From assembly GCA_947490145.1 (NCBI GenBank), contig CANLGD010000017.1:1-48879 (forward strand): DNA of 48,879 nt. The letters are read 5' to 3'. The notes under the pieces were generated by a model, which searched no databases, had not been told where the DNA came from, and saw only the letters and a program-made list of their open reading frames with translations. Positions 32,169 through 41,726 of the stretch are shown one piece after another. Source of the stretch: Flavobacteriia bacterium (lineage in GTDB: Bacteria; Bacteroidota; Bacteroidia; Flavobacteriales_D; Crocinitomicaceae). The stretch's first letter is position 1. The number at the start of each line of letters is the position of its first letter. The translations under genes and the position numbers were made by a program.

Positions 32169-33380
32169 CTATTTAAGTCCAAAATGTTTCTCCGCCTCTT
32201 CTGCAATATAGCCTCCAATTGCCAATGAAGCTGTTGCTGCAGGAGAAGGCGCATTCAGAACGTGGATAGAATGACCATGATATTCAATTCTGAAATCATC
32301 TCTTGTATCTCCATCTTGTCTCAAAAGTAATGCTCTCACTCCTGCTCTACCTGGTTTTATATCTTCCATAGTTAAATCAGGAATCATCACTTGAAGTGTT
32401 TTTAAGAATAATTTTTTAGAAAAAGCTCTTCTGTATTCATCAATTCCATATTTCATGTTTTTGAAAAATAATTTCCAAGTTCCACCATAAGTTAAAGCAT
32501 CCCACGTATCTGCAAATGAAAAATCCGTTTTTCCGTATCCTTCTCTCTTAAAGGTAAAAACTGCATTTGGACCACATTCAACATCTCCATTTGTCATTCT
32601 TGTAAAATGAACTCCTAAAAATGGAAACTGAGGATCCGGAACAGGATAAATCAAGTTTCTAACTTTATGTTTTGCTTCGTCTGTTAATTCGTAATAATCT
32701 CCTCTAAAACCAACAACTTTCTCTTTTAAGTCAACACCGTCTTTTTTAGCAAGTCTATCTGCCTGCAAACCAGCACAAAAAACTAAATATTTTGCTTCAA
32801 CTTTTTCTTTATTTGTAATTATAGTTGAATAATCTGCGTGTTTTTCGATTCCTAAAACTTCTGTTTCAAGCAATAATTTACTTTCTTTTTGTCTAGCCAG
32901 CGCAATTTCAACCATTTTCGAAGTCGCACCTCTGAAATCAATTATTCCAGTGCAAGGAACCCAAATTCCTTTAATACCTTTTACATGCGGCTCGATTTCT
33001 CGCATTTGATCAGCATTTATTTTTTCAATCCCCTCAATGTTATTTGCGATTCCATTGTTGAAAATTTTGTCCATATTTGCAAATTCACTCTCTTTAGTTG
33101 CTACAACAACTTTGCCGCAAATATCGTGAGCAATCTTGTGTTCCTTTGCAAATGCAACCAATTCATGTCTTCCAGAAACACAATTTTTAGCTTTCAAAGA
33201 ACCGGGAGTATAATACAAACCTGAGTGAATTACACCTGAATTATGACCGGTTTGATGATCTGCCAACATTTTTTCTTTTTCAATCAAAACGATTTTTAAA
33301 TCTGGATTTTTCAGTTGCAGTTTATATAAAGTTGCTGCTCCTACTATTCCACCGCCAATAATTGCCAAGTCGTATTTCAT
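32169..33380 (-). CDS. lhgO: L-2-hydroxyglutarate oxidase
   Basis: An FAD-dependent enzyme that oxidises L-2-hydroxyglutarate to 2-oxoglutarate, clearing a toxic side product. I use the start MKYDLAIIGGGIVGAATLYK (ATG complementary to 33378-33380); 403 residues. The dinucleotide-binding GGGIVG (about 9-14), IEKE at the end of strand 2 and the substrate segment HQTGHNSGVIHSGLYY (about 42-57) are visible, as is a C-terminal GRAGVRALLLRQDG. The -7-like TATCTTTG (33396-33403, minus strand) is in front. Confidence 0.9.
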   Translation of the reverse strand: MKYDLAIIGGGIVGAATLYKLQLKNPDLKIVLIEKEKMLADHQTGHNSGVIHSGLYYTPGSLKAKNCVSGRHELVAFAKEHKIAHDICGKVVVATKESEFANMDKIFNNGIANNIEGIEKINADQMREIEPHVKGIKGIWVPCTGIIDFRGATSKMVEIALARQKESKLLLETEVLGIEKHADYSTIITNKEKVEAKYLVFCAGLQADRLAKKDGVDLKEKVVGFRGDYYELTDEAKHKVRNLIYPVPDPQFPFLGVHFTRMTNGDVECGPNAVFTFKREGYGKTDFSFADTWDALTYGGTWKLFFKNMKYGIDEYRRAFSKKLFLKTLQVMIPDLTMEDIKPGRAGVRALLLRQDGDTRDDFRIEYHGHSIHVLNAPSPAATASLAIGGYIAEEAEKHFGLK

Positions 33381-33763
33381 TGTATGTTTTTTTCGCAAAG
33401 ATAATAAATGAAATCAAAATAACGAGTTTTGAAAGAATTAATCTTAGTAAAATTTTGAGAAAAAAAGCATCAATCTTCGCCAAAATCATCCCAACTTTAA
33501 AAGGAAAATTTACTTTTTTTATTTGTAAAAAATGTTTTTCGTTTGCTAAACTTTTCTCAAGTAAAAAAAATCAAGATTTAGTATTTCAAGATTATGAAAT
33601 ATGTAAATTTAACAATAAACATTTCTCAAGGTAAATCCAATATCTTAATTACTTTTTTATCCAAAAAAAAATCAGAAACTTAAGAATTGCAGCAGAATCT
33701 GACTTTGAAGTTCTAAAATGGCGTTAAGAAAGTTTGTCTACTACAATAAAAAATTCACAATAC

Positions 33764-33799
33764 AAGGATTTATTTTTATATAAGGATTTATTTTTATAT
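33764..33799. repeat. Exact 18-bp tandem duplication
   Basis: AAGGATTTATTTTTATAT occurs twice head to tail with no mismatch, so the duplication is recent. Confidence 0.8.
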
Positions 33800-34091
33800 T
33801 AAGAATTAGTCAAAAAAACAAAAGTGAAGATGTTTAAAAAGCATCAGTTAAAATAAAACTCAATTCAATCAAAAAAAGCTGCATTGTTTTAACAAATTCT
33901 GACTGAAAACGTTCGTTATTTAAAGCTTAGTAAATTTCCTTTTTTTGTTCAGTGCACACTCAGCGAAAATTAAAACAGTTTTTTGTATCTGGTATATTTT
34001 GTAGTCATAAAAACCTAAAGATTGATTAATTAAATAATATAATTTCTTTTTCATTTTTCTGAATTAAAACTGTAATCTCCTTAAAAATCAT

Positions 34092-34099
34092 TAATTTTG
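34092..34099 (+). promoter_or_regulatory. -7 promoter element before mnmA
   Basis: TAATTTTG matches TAnnTTTG and lies 24 bp before the GTG start at 34124. No good -33 box is seen. Confidence 0.45.
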
Positions 34100-34123
34100 T
34101 AATTCATTAAAACGTTAAATTAA

Positions 34124-35305
34124 GTGATTGGAAAACGAGTTGTTGTAGGTCTTTCTGGCGGTGTTGATTCCTCTGTTGCCGCTCATATTTTAATAGAAGA
34201 AGGATATGAAGTAATTGGAATGTTTATGCGCAACTGGCATGATGAAAGCGTCACGCTATCAAATGATTGCCCATGGATAGACGATTCAAACGATGCCTTA
34301 TTAATCGCAGACCAACTTGGAATTCCCTTTCAAATAATTGATTTAAGTAAAGAATATAAGGATAAAATTGTTGATTACATGTTCTCAGAATATGAAATCG
34401 GAAGAACACCAAATCCTGATATTTTGTGTAATCGGGAAATAAAATTTGATGTTTTCATGAAGGCTGCCCTGAATTTAGGTGCAGATTTCGTTGCTACGGG
34501 TCATTACTGTCAAAAAACGGAAAATCCTGACGGAACCTTTAGCTTAGTTGCAGGAAAGGATCCTACTAAAGACCAATCGTATTTTTTATGTCAAGTGAGC
34601 CAAGAACAATTAAGTAAAACCCTTTTCCCTATTGGGAGATACTTAAAATCTGAGGTTAGAGAAATGGCACAAAAATATGGTCTAATAACCGCAGATAAAA
34701 AAGATTCTCAAGGATTATGTTTTGTTGGTAAAATTAGTTTACCAACATTTTTACAGCAAAAATTGAAATCAAAAAAAGGAAAAGTAATTGAAATACCGAA
34801 TGATAATTCAAAAGTTGCTGGCTATCATGCTCTTGAAGCCAATTTTAAAAATATTGAAAAATTAGTTGTTCCTTTTGAATTTGAAGAAAACGAAGGAAAA
34901 ATAGTTGCTGAACATCAAGGAGCACATTTTTACACAATTGGTCAGAGAAAAGGTTTAAATATTGGGGGGAGACCAGAACCTTCTTTTGTAATCCAAGTTG
35001 ATGTTGAAAATAATTTAATTTTTTCGGGTCAGACAGATGAACATTTAGCTTTAAATAGATGGGCATTATTCATTGAAAAACAAGATATTCACTACATTAA
35101 TAATTCGGAGAGATTTGAATTAAATGTGCCAAGAGAATTAAATGTAAGAATTAGATACAGACAAAATTTACAAAAAGCATCTTTTTTATTGAAAGAAAAA
35201 GGTTTGTATATTTTATTTCACAAATTACAAAGAGGAATTACTTCAGGACAATTTGCTGCGTGGTATTTGGAAGACGAATTGCTTGGTTCAGGTGTAATTT
35301 GTTAG
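34124..35305 (+). CDS. mnmA: tRNA-specific 2-thiouridylase
   Basis: MnmA adds sulphur to uridine 34 of tRNA-Lys, -Glu and -Gln. The 393 residues start with GTG, directly before the PP-loop SGGVDSS (about 10-16). The catalytic cysteines are in NPDILCNREIKFD (about 99-111) and QGLCFVG (about 200-206). The C-terminal barrel domain is complete (GQFAAWYLEDELLGSGVI). The longer loop MRNWHDESVTLSNDCPW is the form seen in Bacteroidota. It stands alone with its own upstream region. Confidence 0.95.
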   Translation: MIGKRVVVGLSGGVDSSVAAHILIEEGYEVIGMFMRNWHDESVTLSNDCPWIDDSNDALLIADQLGIPFQIIDLSKEYKDKIVDYMFSEYEIGRTPNPDILCNREIKFDVFMKAALNLGADFVATGHYCQKTENPDGTFSLVAGKDPTKDQSYFLCQVSQEQLSKTLFPIGRYLKSEVREMAQKYGLITADKKDSQGLCFVGKISLPTFLQQKLKSKKGKVIEIPNDNSKVAGYHALEANFKNIEKLVVPFEFEENEGKIVAEHQGAHFYTIGQRKGLNIGGRPEPSFVIQVDVENNLIFSGQTDEHLALNRWALFIEKQDIHYINNSERFELNVPRELNVRIRYRQNLQKASFLLKEKGLYILFHKLQRGITSGQFAAWYLEDELLGSGVIC

Positions 35306-35444
35306 GTTGATCTTTTTAGTAAAAATCTGAGAAAAGATTGAATAATAAATTTAGGGATAATACATGGAAATTTCAAAAATTACCTAAATTATCCTTTTAA
35401 TTATCTGCTAAAAATAGAAAAGATAACTTTTTGTACAAAAAATC

Positions 35445-35663
35445 TCAATTAAAGCAAACTTGAATTAAATTTTGTTTTTCAGAATTTGAATGACTTCCTT
35501 TGAAAATAATTGTATCCATTAAGTTAGCAACTTCAAAGATTGACAAAGGACTATTCAATCCTTTTTCTTGGTGAAACTTCAATCTCTTTTGTGCAAGCTC
35601 GACTGGATTTACATTTAATGTTTGGCTTTGAAAATTGTATATCATTTTAAAAAAGTTTTTCAT
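35445..35663 (-). CDS. Small hypothetical protein (72 aa)
   Basis: 72 residues, basic and hydrophilic, with a helical middle (NPVELAQKRLKFHQEKG) and an internal ATG at MIYNFQSQ. It lies between mnmA and a terminator, on the minus strand, with no near partner. There is no signal, span or motif I recognise. It could be a real small protein or chance. Confidence 0.4.
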   Translation of the reverse strand: MKNFFKMIYNFQSQTLNVNPVELAQKRLKFHQEKGLNSPLSIFEVANLMDTIIFKGSHSNSEKQNLIQVCFN

Positions 35664-35706
35664 ATATACGTGAATTGCCAGATAAAGGTTACAAAAGTCA
35701 AAAAAA

Positions 35707-35734
35707 AAGCCCTTTCACAAAATTGAAAGGGCTT
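35707..35734 (-). terminator. Intrinsic terminator of the SRPBCC-Nif3-zinc ribbon operon
   Basis: AAGCCCTTTCA (35707-35717) pairs exactly with TGAAAGGGCTT (35724-35734) over a 6-nt loop. On the minus strand it is followed by a run of eight T, 19 bp after the zinc ribbon gene. Confidence 0.85.
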
Positions 35735-35752
35735 CTACTATAGATTATTAAA

Positions 35753-36499
35753 TTATTCTGCTTCGCTAGGAACTAAAATTCTTCCGCAATGTTCACACAC
35801 AATAACTTTTCTTTTTGTTTGAATATCTAATTGTCTTTGTGGTGGGATTTTGTTGAAACAACCTCCACAAGAATCTCTGTCAACTGGGACTACGGCTAAA
35901 CCATTTTTCGCATTGTTTCTGAGTCTTGTGTAGGCAATAACCAAACGCTCGTCAATAAGTGATTTGGCTTTTTCTGATTTTTCTAAAAATGCGCTTTCTT
36001 CTTTTTGAGTTTCTGCAACAATTTCATCTAATTCTCCTTTTTTAGTTGCTAAATCATCTTTTCTTAAATCGAAACGGATTTTTGCTTCATCAAAACCCTC
36101 TTTTTTATTTGAAATATTGAATTTTGCTTCTTTTGTTCTTTTTTCGTGTAATTTAATTTCCAAACCTTGAAATTCAATTTCTTTATCTAAAGATTCAAAT
36201 TCTCTATTATTTCTAACATTTTTTTGTTGTTCTTTATACTTAGCGATTGCATTTTCTGCATCTTTCATTGCATTTTTACGATCAGTTACTTCAGTTTCTA
36301 ATTCTTTAAGCTCGTCTTGTAATTTCTTAAAACGAGTATCCAAACCTACCAATTCGTCTTCTAAATCTTGGACTTCTAATGGCAATTCACCACGTACAGT
36401 TCTGATTCTATCAATCTCAGAATCAATTCTTTGTAACTCATATAAAGCGTCTAACTTTTCTGCTACTGATACTTCTTTCTTTGATGCTGCTACAGCCAT
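35753..36499 (-). CDS. Coiled-coil protein with C-terminal C4 zinc ribbon
   Basis: 248 residues. A long antiparallel coiled coil (about 15-190) is followed by a four-cysteine zinc ribbon (CGGC and CEHC, about 210-240). This DUF164/CT398-type protein is nearly always encoded beside a Nif3-like gene, as here (3-bp gap). Its role is unclear. Links to nucleic-acid handling or sigma-54/flagellar complexes in other bacteria may not apply here. It is the last gene of a three-gene operon ended by a strong terminator. Confidence 0.88.
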   Translation of the reverse strand: MAVAASKKEVSVAEKLDALYELQRIDSEIDRIRTVRGELPLEVQDLEDELVGLDTRFKKLQDELKELETEVTDRKNAMKDAENAIAKYKEQQKNVRNNREFESLDKEIEFQGLEIKLHEKRTKEAKFNISNKKEGFDEAKIRFDLRKDDLATKKGELDEIVAETQKEESAFLEKSEKAKSLIDERLVIAYTRLRNNAKNGLAVVPVDRDSCGGCFNKIPPQRQLDIQTKRKVIVCEHCGRILVPSEAE

Positions 36500-36502
36500 G
36501 TG

Positions 36503-37597
36503 CTAAAAATAATTTATTGGATTCGTATTTATCCCTGTTAAATGGATTGCAAAGTTAGTAAATTTTTTCGATAATATACTAGCAATTAAATTAATTGTGA
36601 ATTTTTCACTTTCATAATGACCAATGTCAGCAATAATTAGTTTGTTTTCCGCATCAAAAAACTCGTGGTATTTAAAGTCTCCTGAAATAAAAATATCTGC
36701 CTTATGTGCTATTGCATTTTTTAATAAAAAACTTCCTGAACCACCGCAGAAAGCTACAGTTCTAATCTTTTTATCTAATAAATCTGTGTGGCGAATGATA
36801 CCGCAGTGAAAAGTTTGTTTTAATTTTGCAAGGAAAGTATAAGCATCAATTGGATTTTTTAATTCACCAATCATTCCGCAACCTTCATCTTGATTTTCAT
36901 TTTTTAATTGAATAATATCATGCGCAACTTCTTCGTAAGGATGAATTTCATTCATAGAATGAATAACAGCTGATAATTTATGACTTGAAACCAAGAATTC
37001 TAGCTTAACTTCCTCCGTTTTTGTCCTAATTCCAATTTTTCCTGCAAAAGGTTCTGCTCCTCCCATAGGCTTAAAAGACCCAACTCCTGCAGATTCAAAG
37101 CTACATTCCTCGTAATTTCCAATTTTTCCAGCTCCAGCTAAAAAGAGGCCTCTTTCTAATTTTGAAACGTAATCTTGTGGTGTGAAAACGCTCAATTTAA
37201 ATAAGTTATTTTCTGAAGGAGCTAAAATTCTTGGATTTTCAATTTCTAAACGAGCAGCAATTTCAGCATTAACTCCTTCTAAGTTATGGTCTAAGTTTGT
37301 ATGAATGGCATAAAGTGCAATATTATTTTGAATTGCTTTTATTAATGTTTTTTCAACATAATTTTTTCCAGTAATTTTTTTTAATCCTTTAAAAATCAAA
37401 GGATGATGTGACACAATTGTATTCGCACCTTTTTCAATTGCCTCATCAATAATTTCCTCCGTACAATCCAAAGAAACCAAAACTGAGGTAATTTCTTGGT
37501 TTTCATCGCCAACTAATAAACCACAATTATCAAAATCCGCTTGACTTCCTAAAGGAAATTTTTCTTCTAAAAAGTGGATTAAATCTTTTATTTTCAT
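36503..37597 (-). CDS. Nif3-like dinuclear metal-centre protein
   Basis: 364 residues of the NIF3/DUF34 family (GTP cyclohydrolase I type 2 name in databases). The metal-ligand motifs are SHHPLIFKG (about 63-71), HTNLD (about 97-101) and a C-terminal GDFKYHEFFDAE with IADIGHYESE. The middle (about 125-235) is the inserted PII-like domain common in Bacteroidota and Firmicutes. These proteins form toroidal hexamers. The true substrate is not established. It is 2 bp after the SRPBCC gene and 3 bp before the zinc ribbon gene. Confidence 0.92.
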   Translation of the reverse strand: MKIKDLIHFLEEKFPLGSQADFDNCGLLVGDENQEITSVLVSLDCTEEIIDEAIEKGANTIVSHHPLIFKGLKKITGKNYVEKTLIKAIQNNIALYAIHTNLDHNLEGVNAEIAARLEIENPRILAPSENNLFKLSVFTPQDYVSKLERGLFLAGAGKIGNYEECSFESAGVGSFKPMGGAEPFAGKIGIRTKTEEVKLEFLVSSHKLSAVIHSMNEIHPYEEVAHDIIQLKNENQDEGCGMIGELKNPIDAYTFLAKLKQTFHCGIIRHTDLLDKKIRTVAFCGGSGSFLLKNAIAHKADIFISGDFKYHEFFDAENKLIIADIGHYESEKFTINLIASILSKKFTNFAIHLTGINTNPINYF

Positions 37598-37599
37598 AC

Positions 37600-38040
37600 T
37601 TATTTTTCAGCTAATTCTTTTATTTTTTTCAATCCATCAGGAAAATGATTGCAGAAAAAATCGATGTAATCATCCAATGTGTCCATTTCAACATGCAGTT
37701 CTATTCCATCCTCTTTTTGAGTCAGTAAATAGGTTTCCCTCGAACCTGTCCAAACTTTTGATTCCGCATCTAAAGGCAATTCCTTTTTGTCTTTTATTTC
37801 TCCAATATGTTTAAAAGCAACGAATTCATTCTCTGTTTTCTCTTCGATAACACTATACATCCCTCCGCCATCAGGAGATAAAAAATGTACTTTATCACCT
37901 ACTTTCCAATCTGTAATCAAGTATGAACCTTCGCAAAAAGCATTTGTCCAAGCTTTATATGAATCCGGATTCCATAAAACTTCCCAAATTTTTTCTTTAG
38001 GAGCACTAATCGTAATATTGAATTCTAATTTTTCTAACAT
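37600..38040 (-). CDS. SRPBCC/AHSA1-domain protein
   Basis: 146 residues of the START-like SRPBCC fold: 'MLEKLEFNITISAPKEKIWE', then VLWNPDSYKAWTNAF and a C-terminal amphipathic helix. Such domains bind hydrophobic ligands, but the ligand is not predictable. It is the first gene of the Nif3-zinc ribbon transcript. Confidence 0.82.
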   Translation of the reverse strand: MLEKLEFNITISAPKEKIWEVLWNPDSYKAWTNAFCEGSYLITDWKVGDKVHFLSPDGGGMYSVIEEKTENEFVAFKHIGEIKDKKELPLDAESKVWTGSRETYLLTQKEDGIELHVEMDTLDDYIDFFCNHFPDGLKKIKELAEK

Positions 38041-38138
38041 TTTAAAATATTTTTTTGATAAAGATAGTAAAATTAGTTGTGAGATGAAAAATATAACTGA
38101 AAAATTAAGTATATACGAAGAGGAATTAAAGCATCGAA

Positions 38139-38597
38139 CTAAAATTCACTATTCTCTCTCAACATTTCAACATGTGGAATATCATCTTCTAAATATTCTT
38201 TGCCAGTTGAAACAAAACCCAAAGATTCATAAAATTTTAGTAAATATTTTTGAGCCGAAATTCTGATTGGAACATTTCCAAATTCTGAATGTATAAATTC
38301 GATACTTTTTATCATGATTTCTTGTCCAATTCCTTTACCTCTTTGATTAGAATCTGAAGCAACTCTTCCAATAGAAACTTCTGAATATGAGATATTTTGA
38401 GGTAAAATTCGCGTTACACCGACAACTTTTCCAGTTTCATTTGAAGTAAATAAATGAAATGATTTTAGATCTCTTCCATCAATTTCTTCATAAGGACAAT
38501 TTTGCTCCACAATAAACACATTAATTCTTAATTGAAGAATATCATGAAATTCTTTAGCAGAAAGATCGGAGAAATGTTTTGTTTGGGTTTTTAGCAT
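38139..38597 (-). CDS. GNAT-family N-acetyltransferase (ElaA-like)
   Basis: 152 residues. The N-terminus 'FHDILQLRINVFIVEQNCPY' and the acetyl-CoA loop DSNQRGKGIGQEIM (about 82-95, the R/Q-x-x-G-x-G/A motif) place it in the ElaA-like GNAT group. It ends in KFYESLGF. It acetylates an unknown amine in the cytoplasm. It appears to be a single-gene unit. Confidence 0.88.
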   Translation of the reverse strand: MLKTQTKHFSDLSAKEFHDILQLRINVFIVEQNCPYEEIDGRDLKSFHLFTSNETGKVVGVTRILPQNISYSEVSIGRVASDSNQRGKGIGQEIMIKSIEFIHSEFGNVPIRISAQKYLLKFYESLGFVSTGKEYLEDDIPHVEMLRENSEF

Positions 38598-38707
38598 TTA
38601 ATTGGATATTAGTATAATAAGATTTAAGGACAAGCAGATTCAGAATTCACGAAAGAATCATTAAAGTCTTTTCTTTGGAATCTTTAATCTAATCTCAATT
38701 GTCTTTT

Positions 38708-40351
38708 TTACACTTGTATAACTCCCACATTATAAGCTTTTTCTGCCTTTTTATGATTTGCCATTTCAATTCCTATTGAAATCAATTTTCTTGTTTCTTT
38801 CGGGTCAATTATTGCGTCAATCCACAAACGTGATGCAGCATAATAAGGTGAAATTTGAGAGTCATATTTATCTTTAATCTTATTGTAAATTTCGTCTTCT
38901 TTTTCTTTGGTAATTTCTTCACCTCTAGCTTTCAAGGAAGCAACTTCAATTTGTAATAATGTTTTTGCCGCGGCTGCTCCACTCATAACAGCAATTTCAG
39001 CAGTTGGCCAACCAACAATTAAACGGGGATCATACGCTTTTCCGCACATGGCATAATTACCTGCTCCATAAGAATTGCCCATGATAATTGAGAATTTCGG
39101 TACAACAGAATTAGCCATTGCGTTAACCATTTTCGCTCCATCTTTTATGATTCCAGAGTGCTCAGATTTTGAACCAACCATAAACCCAGTTACATCAGTT
39201 AAAAATACCAAAGGAATATTTTTTTGATTGCAATTCATAATGAATCGTGCAGATTTGTCAGCAGAATCATTGTAAATAACGCCACCTAATTGCATTTCAT
39301 TTTTCCCATTTTTCACAACTTCTCTTTGATTGGCAACAATTCCAACACTCCAACCATCAATTCTAGCATAGGCACAAACCATTGTTTTTCCATAATCAGC
39401 TTTGTATTCAGTGATTTTTGAATCATCAACAATACACGAAATTATTTCTCTTACATCGTATGGTTTTGCTCTATTTGAAGGTAACAAACCGTAAATATCT
39501 TTTGCAGCTCTCAAGGGATTTAGGGCTTTAGTTCTATCAAAACCAGCTTCTTCCGATTTTCCAATTTTGCCCACTAAATCACGAATTGTTTCCAAACATT
39601 CTTGATCATTTTCTGTTTTGTAATCACAAACTCCTGAAATTTCAGTATGTGTCAAAGCTCCTCCTAATGCTTCATTATCAATTGTTTCTCCAATTGCAGC
39701 TTTTACTAAATAAGATCCTGCAAGAAATATTGTTCCTGTTTTATTTACGATTAATGATTCGTCTGACATAATTGGCAAATACGCTCCACCAGCCACACAA
39801 GAACCCATAACTGCAGCGATTTGCACAATTCCCATCGAACTCATCATGGCATTGTTTCGGAAAATTCTACCAAAGTGTTCTTTATCTGGAAAGATTTCGT
39901 CTTGCATTGGTAAATAAACTCCCGCCGAATCAACTAAATAAATGATTGGCAAGCGGTTTTCCATTGCAATTTCTTGAGCTCGTAAATTCTTTTTTGCTGT
40001 AATTGGAAACCAAGCACCGGCTTTGACGGTTGCATCATTTGCAACAACAATGCATTGTTTACCAGAGATGTAACCAATCACAACAACAACTCCACCTGAA
40101 GGACAACCACCGTGTTCTTCGTACATTCCAAGTCCAGCGAAAGCTGCTATTTCAAGTCTTTCTGCATCAATATCTAGTAATAAATCGATTCTTTCTCTGG
40201 CAGTTAATTTACCTTTTTCATGTAATTTTTCAATGCGTTTTTTTCCTCCACCTTCATAAACTTTTGAAAGTTCGCTTTCTAGTTTTGAAATTTTAAGACG
40301 CATTTGGTCTTCATTCATGTTAAATTCAAGGTCTTTCTGAGAAATTGCCAT
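38708..40351 (-). CDS. Acyl-CoA carboxylase, carboxyltransferase (beta) subunit
   Basis: 547 residues from the ATG complementary to 40349-40351 (MAISQKDLEF); eight more in-frame codons upstream overlap the promoter. Two crotonase-like halves carry GGCPSGGVVVVIGYI, MGSCVAGGAYLP and the C-terminal GNSYGAGNYAMCGKAYDP. This is the layout of the methylcrotonyl-CoA carboxylase beta subunit. It transfers CO2 from biotin to an acyl-CoA in leucine or related breakdown. The biotin (alpha) subunit is not in this window, so the exact substrate is inferred. A TATCTTTG (40373-40380, minus strand) is a likely -7 element. Confidence 0.9.
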   Translation of the reverse strand: MAISQKDLEFNMNEDQMRLKISKLESELSKVYEGGGKKRIEKLHEKGKLTARERIDLLLDIDAERLEIAAFAGLGMYEEHGGCPSGGVVVVIGYISGKQCIVVANDATVKAGAWFPITAKKNLRAQEIAMENRLPIIYLVDSAGVYLPMQDEIFPDKEHFGRIFRNNAMMSSMGIVQIAAVMGSCVAGGAYLPIMSDESLIVNKTGTIFLAGSYLVKAAIGETIDNEALGGALTHTEISGVCDYKTENDQECLETIRDLVGKIGKSEEAGFDRTKALNPLRAAKDIYGLLPSNRAKPYDVREIISCIVDDSKITEYKADYGKTMVCAYARIDGWSVGIVANQREVVKNGKNEMQLGGVIYNDSADKSARFIMNCNQKNIPLVFLTDVTGFMVGSKSEHSGIIKDGAKMVNAMANSVVPKFSIIMGNSYGAGNYAMCGKAYDPRLIVGWPTAEIAVMSGAAAAKTLLQIEVASLKARGEEITKEKEDEIYNKIKDKYDSQISPYYAASRLWIDAIIDPKETRKLISIGIEMANHKKAEKAYNVGVIQV

Positions 40352-40574
40352 AAAATATCGATTTTGTGATGTCAAAGATAGGGCAATATTTGATTTTAGA
40401 AAGTATTTTAGGTGAAAAATTTAGAGTTATTTTGACGGCTTTGGGACAAAGGAATCGTTTAAAAACAAAAAGTGATAAAAACTATTGATTTAATTTTTAC
40501 CACTTTAAACTTTAATATTATGCTCATTGAAATGTTAAAAAATAAAATCCCAAATTATTAGCAATTGAATTTTG

Positions 40575-41561
40575 TTAAACCAAATTCACTAAATCAAGTA
40601 ATCGACTTGAATACCCGGCTTCATTATCGTACCAAGCAGAAAGTTTTACCATTTTTCCGACTACTAATGTTAAATCACTGTCAAAAATTGAACTGTGTCT
40701 GTCACCAATGATATCAGCAGAAACGATTGGTTCATCTGTGTATCTCAATATTCCTTTTAATGATGTTTCGGAAGCCTTTTTAAAGGCTGCATTAATTGTT
40801 TCGACTGAAACTTCATTTTTCAAGATAAAAGTAAATTCAGTTATACTTCCATCAGATACAGGAACACGCATACTACTTCCAGCCATTTTTCCATCTAAGG
40901 AAGGGAAAATTTTCCATAAAGCTTTTGCAGCTCCCGTAGAAGTTGGAATTATCGACATGGTTGCGGCTCTTGCTCTTCGCAAATCTTTGTGAGGTGCATC
41001 ATGCAGGCGTTGATCTGATGTAAAACTATGAACTGTGCTTACCATGGCACTTTCAATTTCAGCAAGTTCCATCATGATTTTGACTAGAGGCGCGGCGCAA
41101 TTTGTTGTACACGAAGCATTTGAAATTATTGTATCACTGGATAATAAAGTTTCATCATTCACACCAAGAACAATTGTTTTTATATTGTCATTTGCAGGTG
41201 CACTTAAAATAACTTTTTTGGCACCTCCTTTTAAATGTAATTCCGCTTTTTCTTGTGTCAAGAATAATCCTGTGGATTCAACGACCGTTTCAACGCCAAA
41301 TTTTCCCCAAGGAATGTTTGCCGGATCTTTTTCTGAAATAAAAACAATTTTTTTTCCGTTTTCAAAAACAATTGAATTATCTTTTACTTCAAATTCTTCT
41401 TTTAAAACGCCATGAATACTGTCATATTTGAATAAATGTGCTAAAGTTTTTAAATCCCCTAAATCATTTACTAAAGCAATTTTTATATCATTTTGAAGTA
41501 GGGCATATCTAGCAAAACATCTTCCAATTCTTCCAAAACCATTTATTCCAATTTTCTTCAT
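40575..41561 (-). CDS. gap: Glyceraldehyde-3-phosphate dehydrogenase
   Basis: 328 residues of type I GAPDH. NAD site GINGFGRIGR (5-14) with Asp33 favouring NAD, catalytic SNASCTTNC (Cys151), and WYDNEAGYSSR at the C-terminus. It converts glyceraldehyde-3-phosphate to 1,3-bisphosphoglycerate. It diverges from the transketolase operon, so central carbon genes sit back to back. It could be a second, specialised copy; that cannot be told from this window. Confidence 0.95.
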   Translation of the reverse strand: MKKIGINGFGRIGRCFARYALLQNDIKIALVNDLGDLKTLAHLFKYDSIHGVLKEEFEVKDNSIVFENGKKIVFISEKDPANIPWGKFGVETVVESTGLFLTQEKAELHLKGGAKKVILSAPANDNIKTIVLGVNDETLLSSDTIISNASCTTNCAAPLVKIMMELAEIESAMVSTVHSFTSDQRLHDAPHKDLRRARAATMSIIPTSTGAAKALWKIFPSLDGKMAGSSMRVPVSDGSITEFTFILKNEVSVETINAAFKKASETSLKGILRYTDEPIVSADIIGDRHSSIFDSDLTLVVGKMVKLSAWYDNEAGYSSRLLDLVNLV

Positions 41562-41674
41562 TTGTATAATCTTATTAAATTTTTAGATTACAGAACACTC
41601 AATGTGTTATTTTAAAAGTAAGTTTTGTAAAATTAATAAAAACTTATTTCTCAAGACAAATATTCATAAATAAT

Positions 41675-41707
41675 TTTGAATATTCCCATTAAATTATGTT
41701 AATTTTG
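41675..41707 (+). promoter_or_regulatory. Promoter of the transketolase operon
   Basis: TTTG (41675-41678) and TAATTTTG (41700-41707) fit the Bacteroidota -33/-7 pair with 21-bp spacing, ending 19 bp before the ATG at 41727. Confidence 0.6.
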
Positions 41708-41726
41708 GGACTTTAAAATTTAATTC

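Larger units (their letters stand above)
33381..34123. other. Gene-free 743-bp divergent region
   Basis: The gap between lhgO and mnmA holds no convincing gene on either strand; codons are interrupted and very AT-rich. It contains one exact 18-bp tandem duplication (33764-33781 and 33782-33799), the lhgO -7 element and a TAATTTTG (34092-34099) that can serve mnmA. Otherwise I see nothing in it. Confidence 0.6.
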
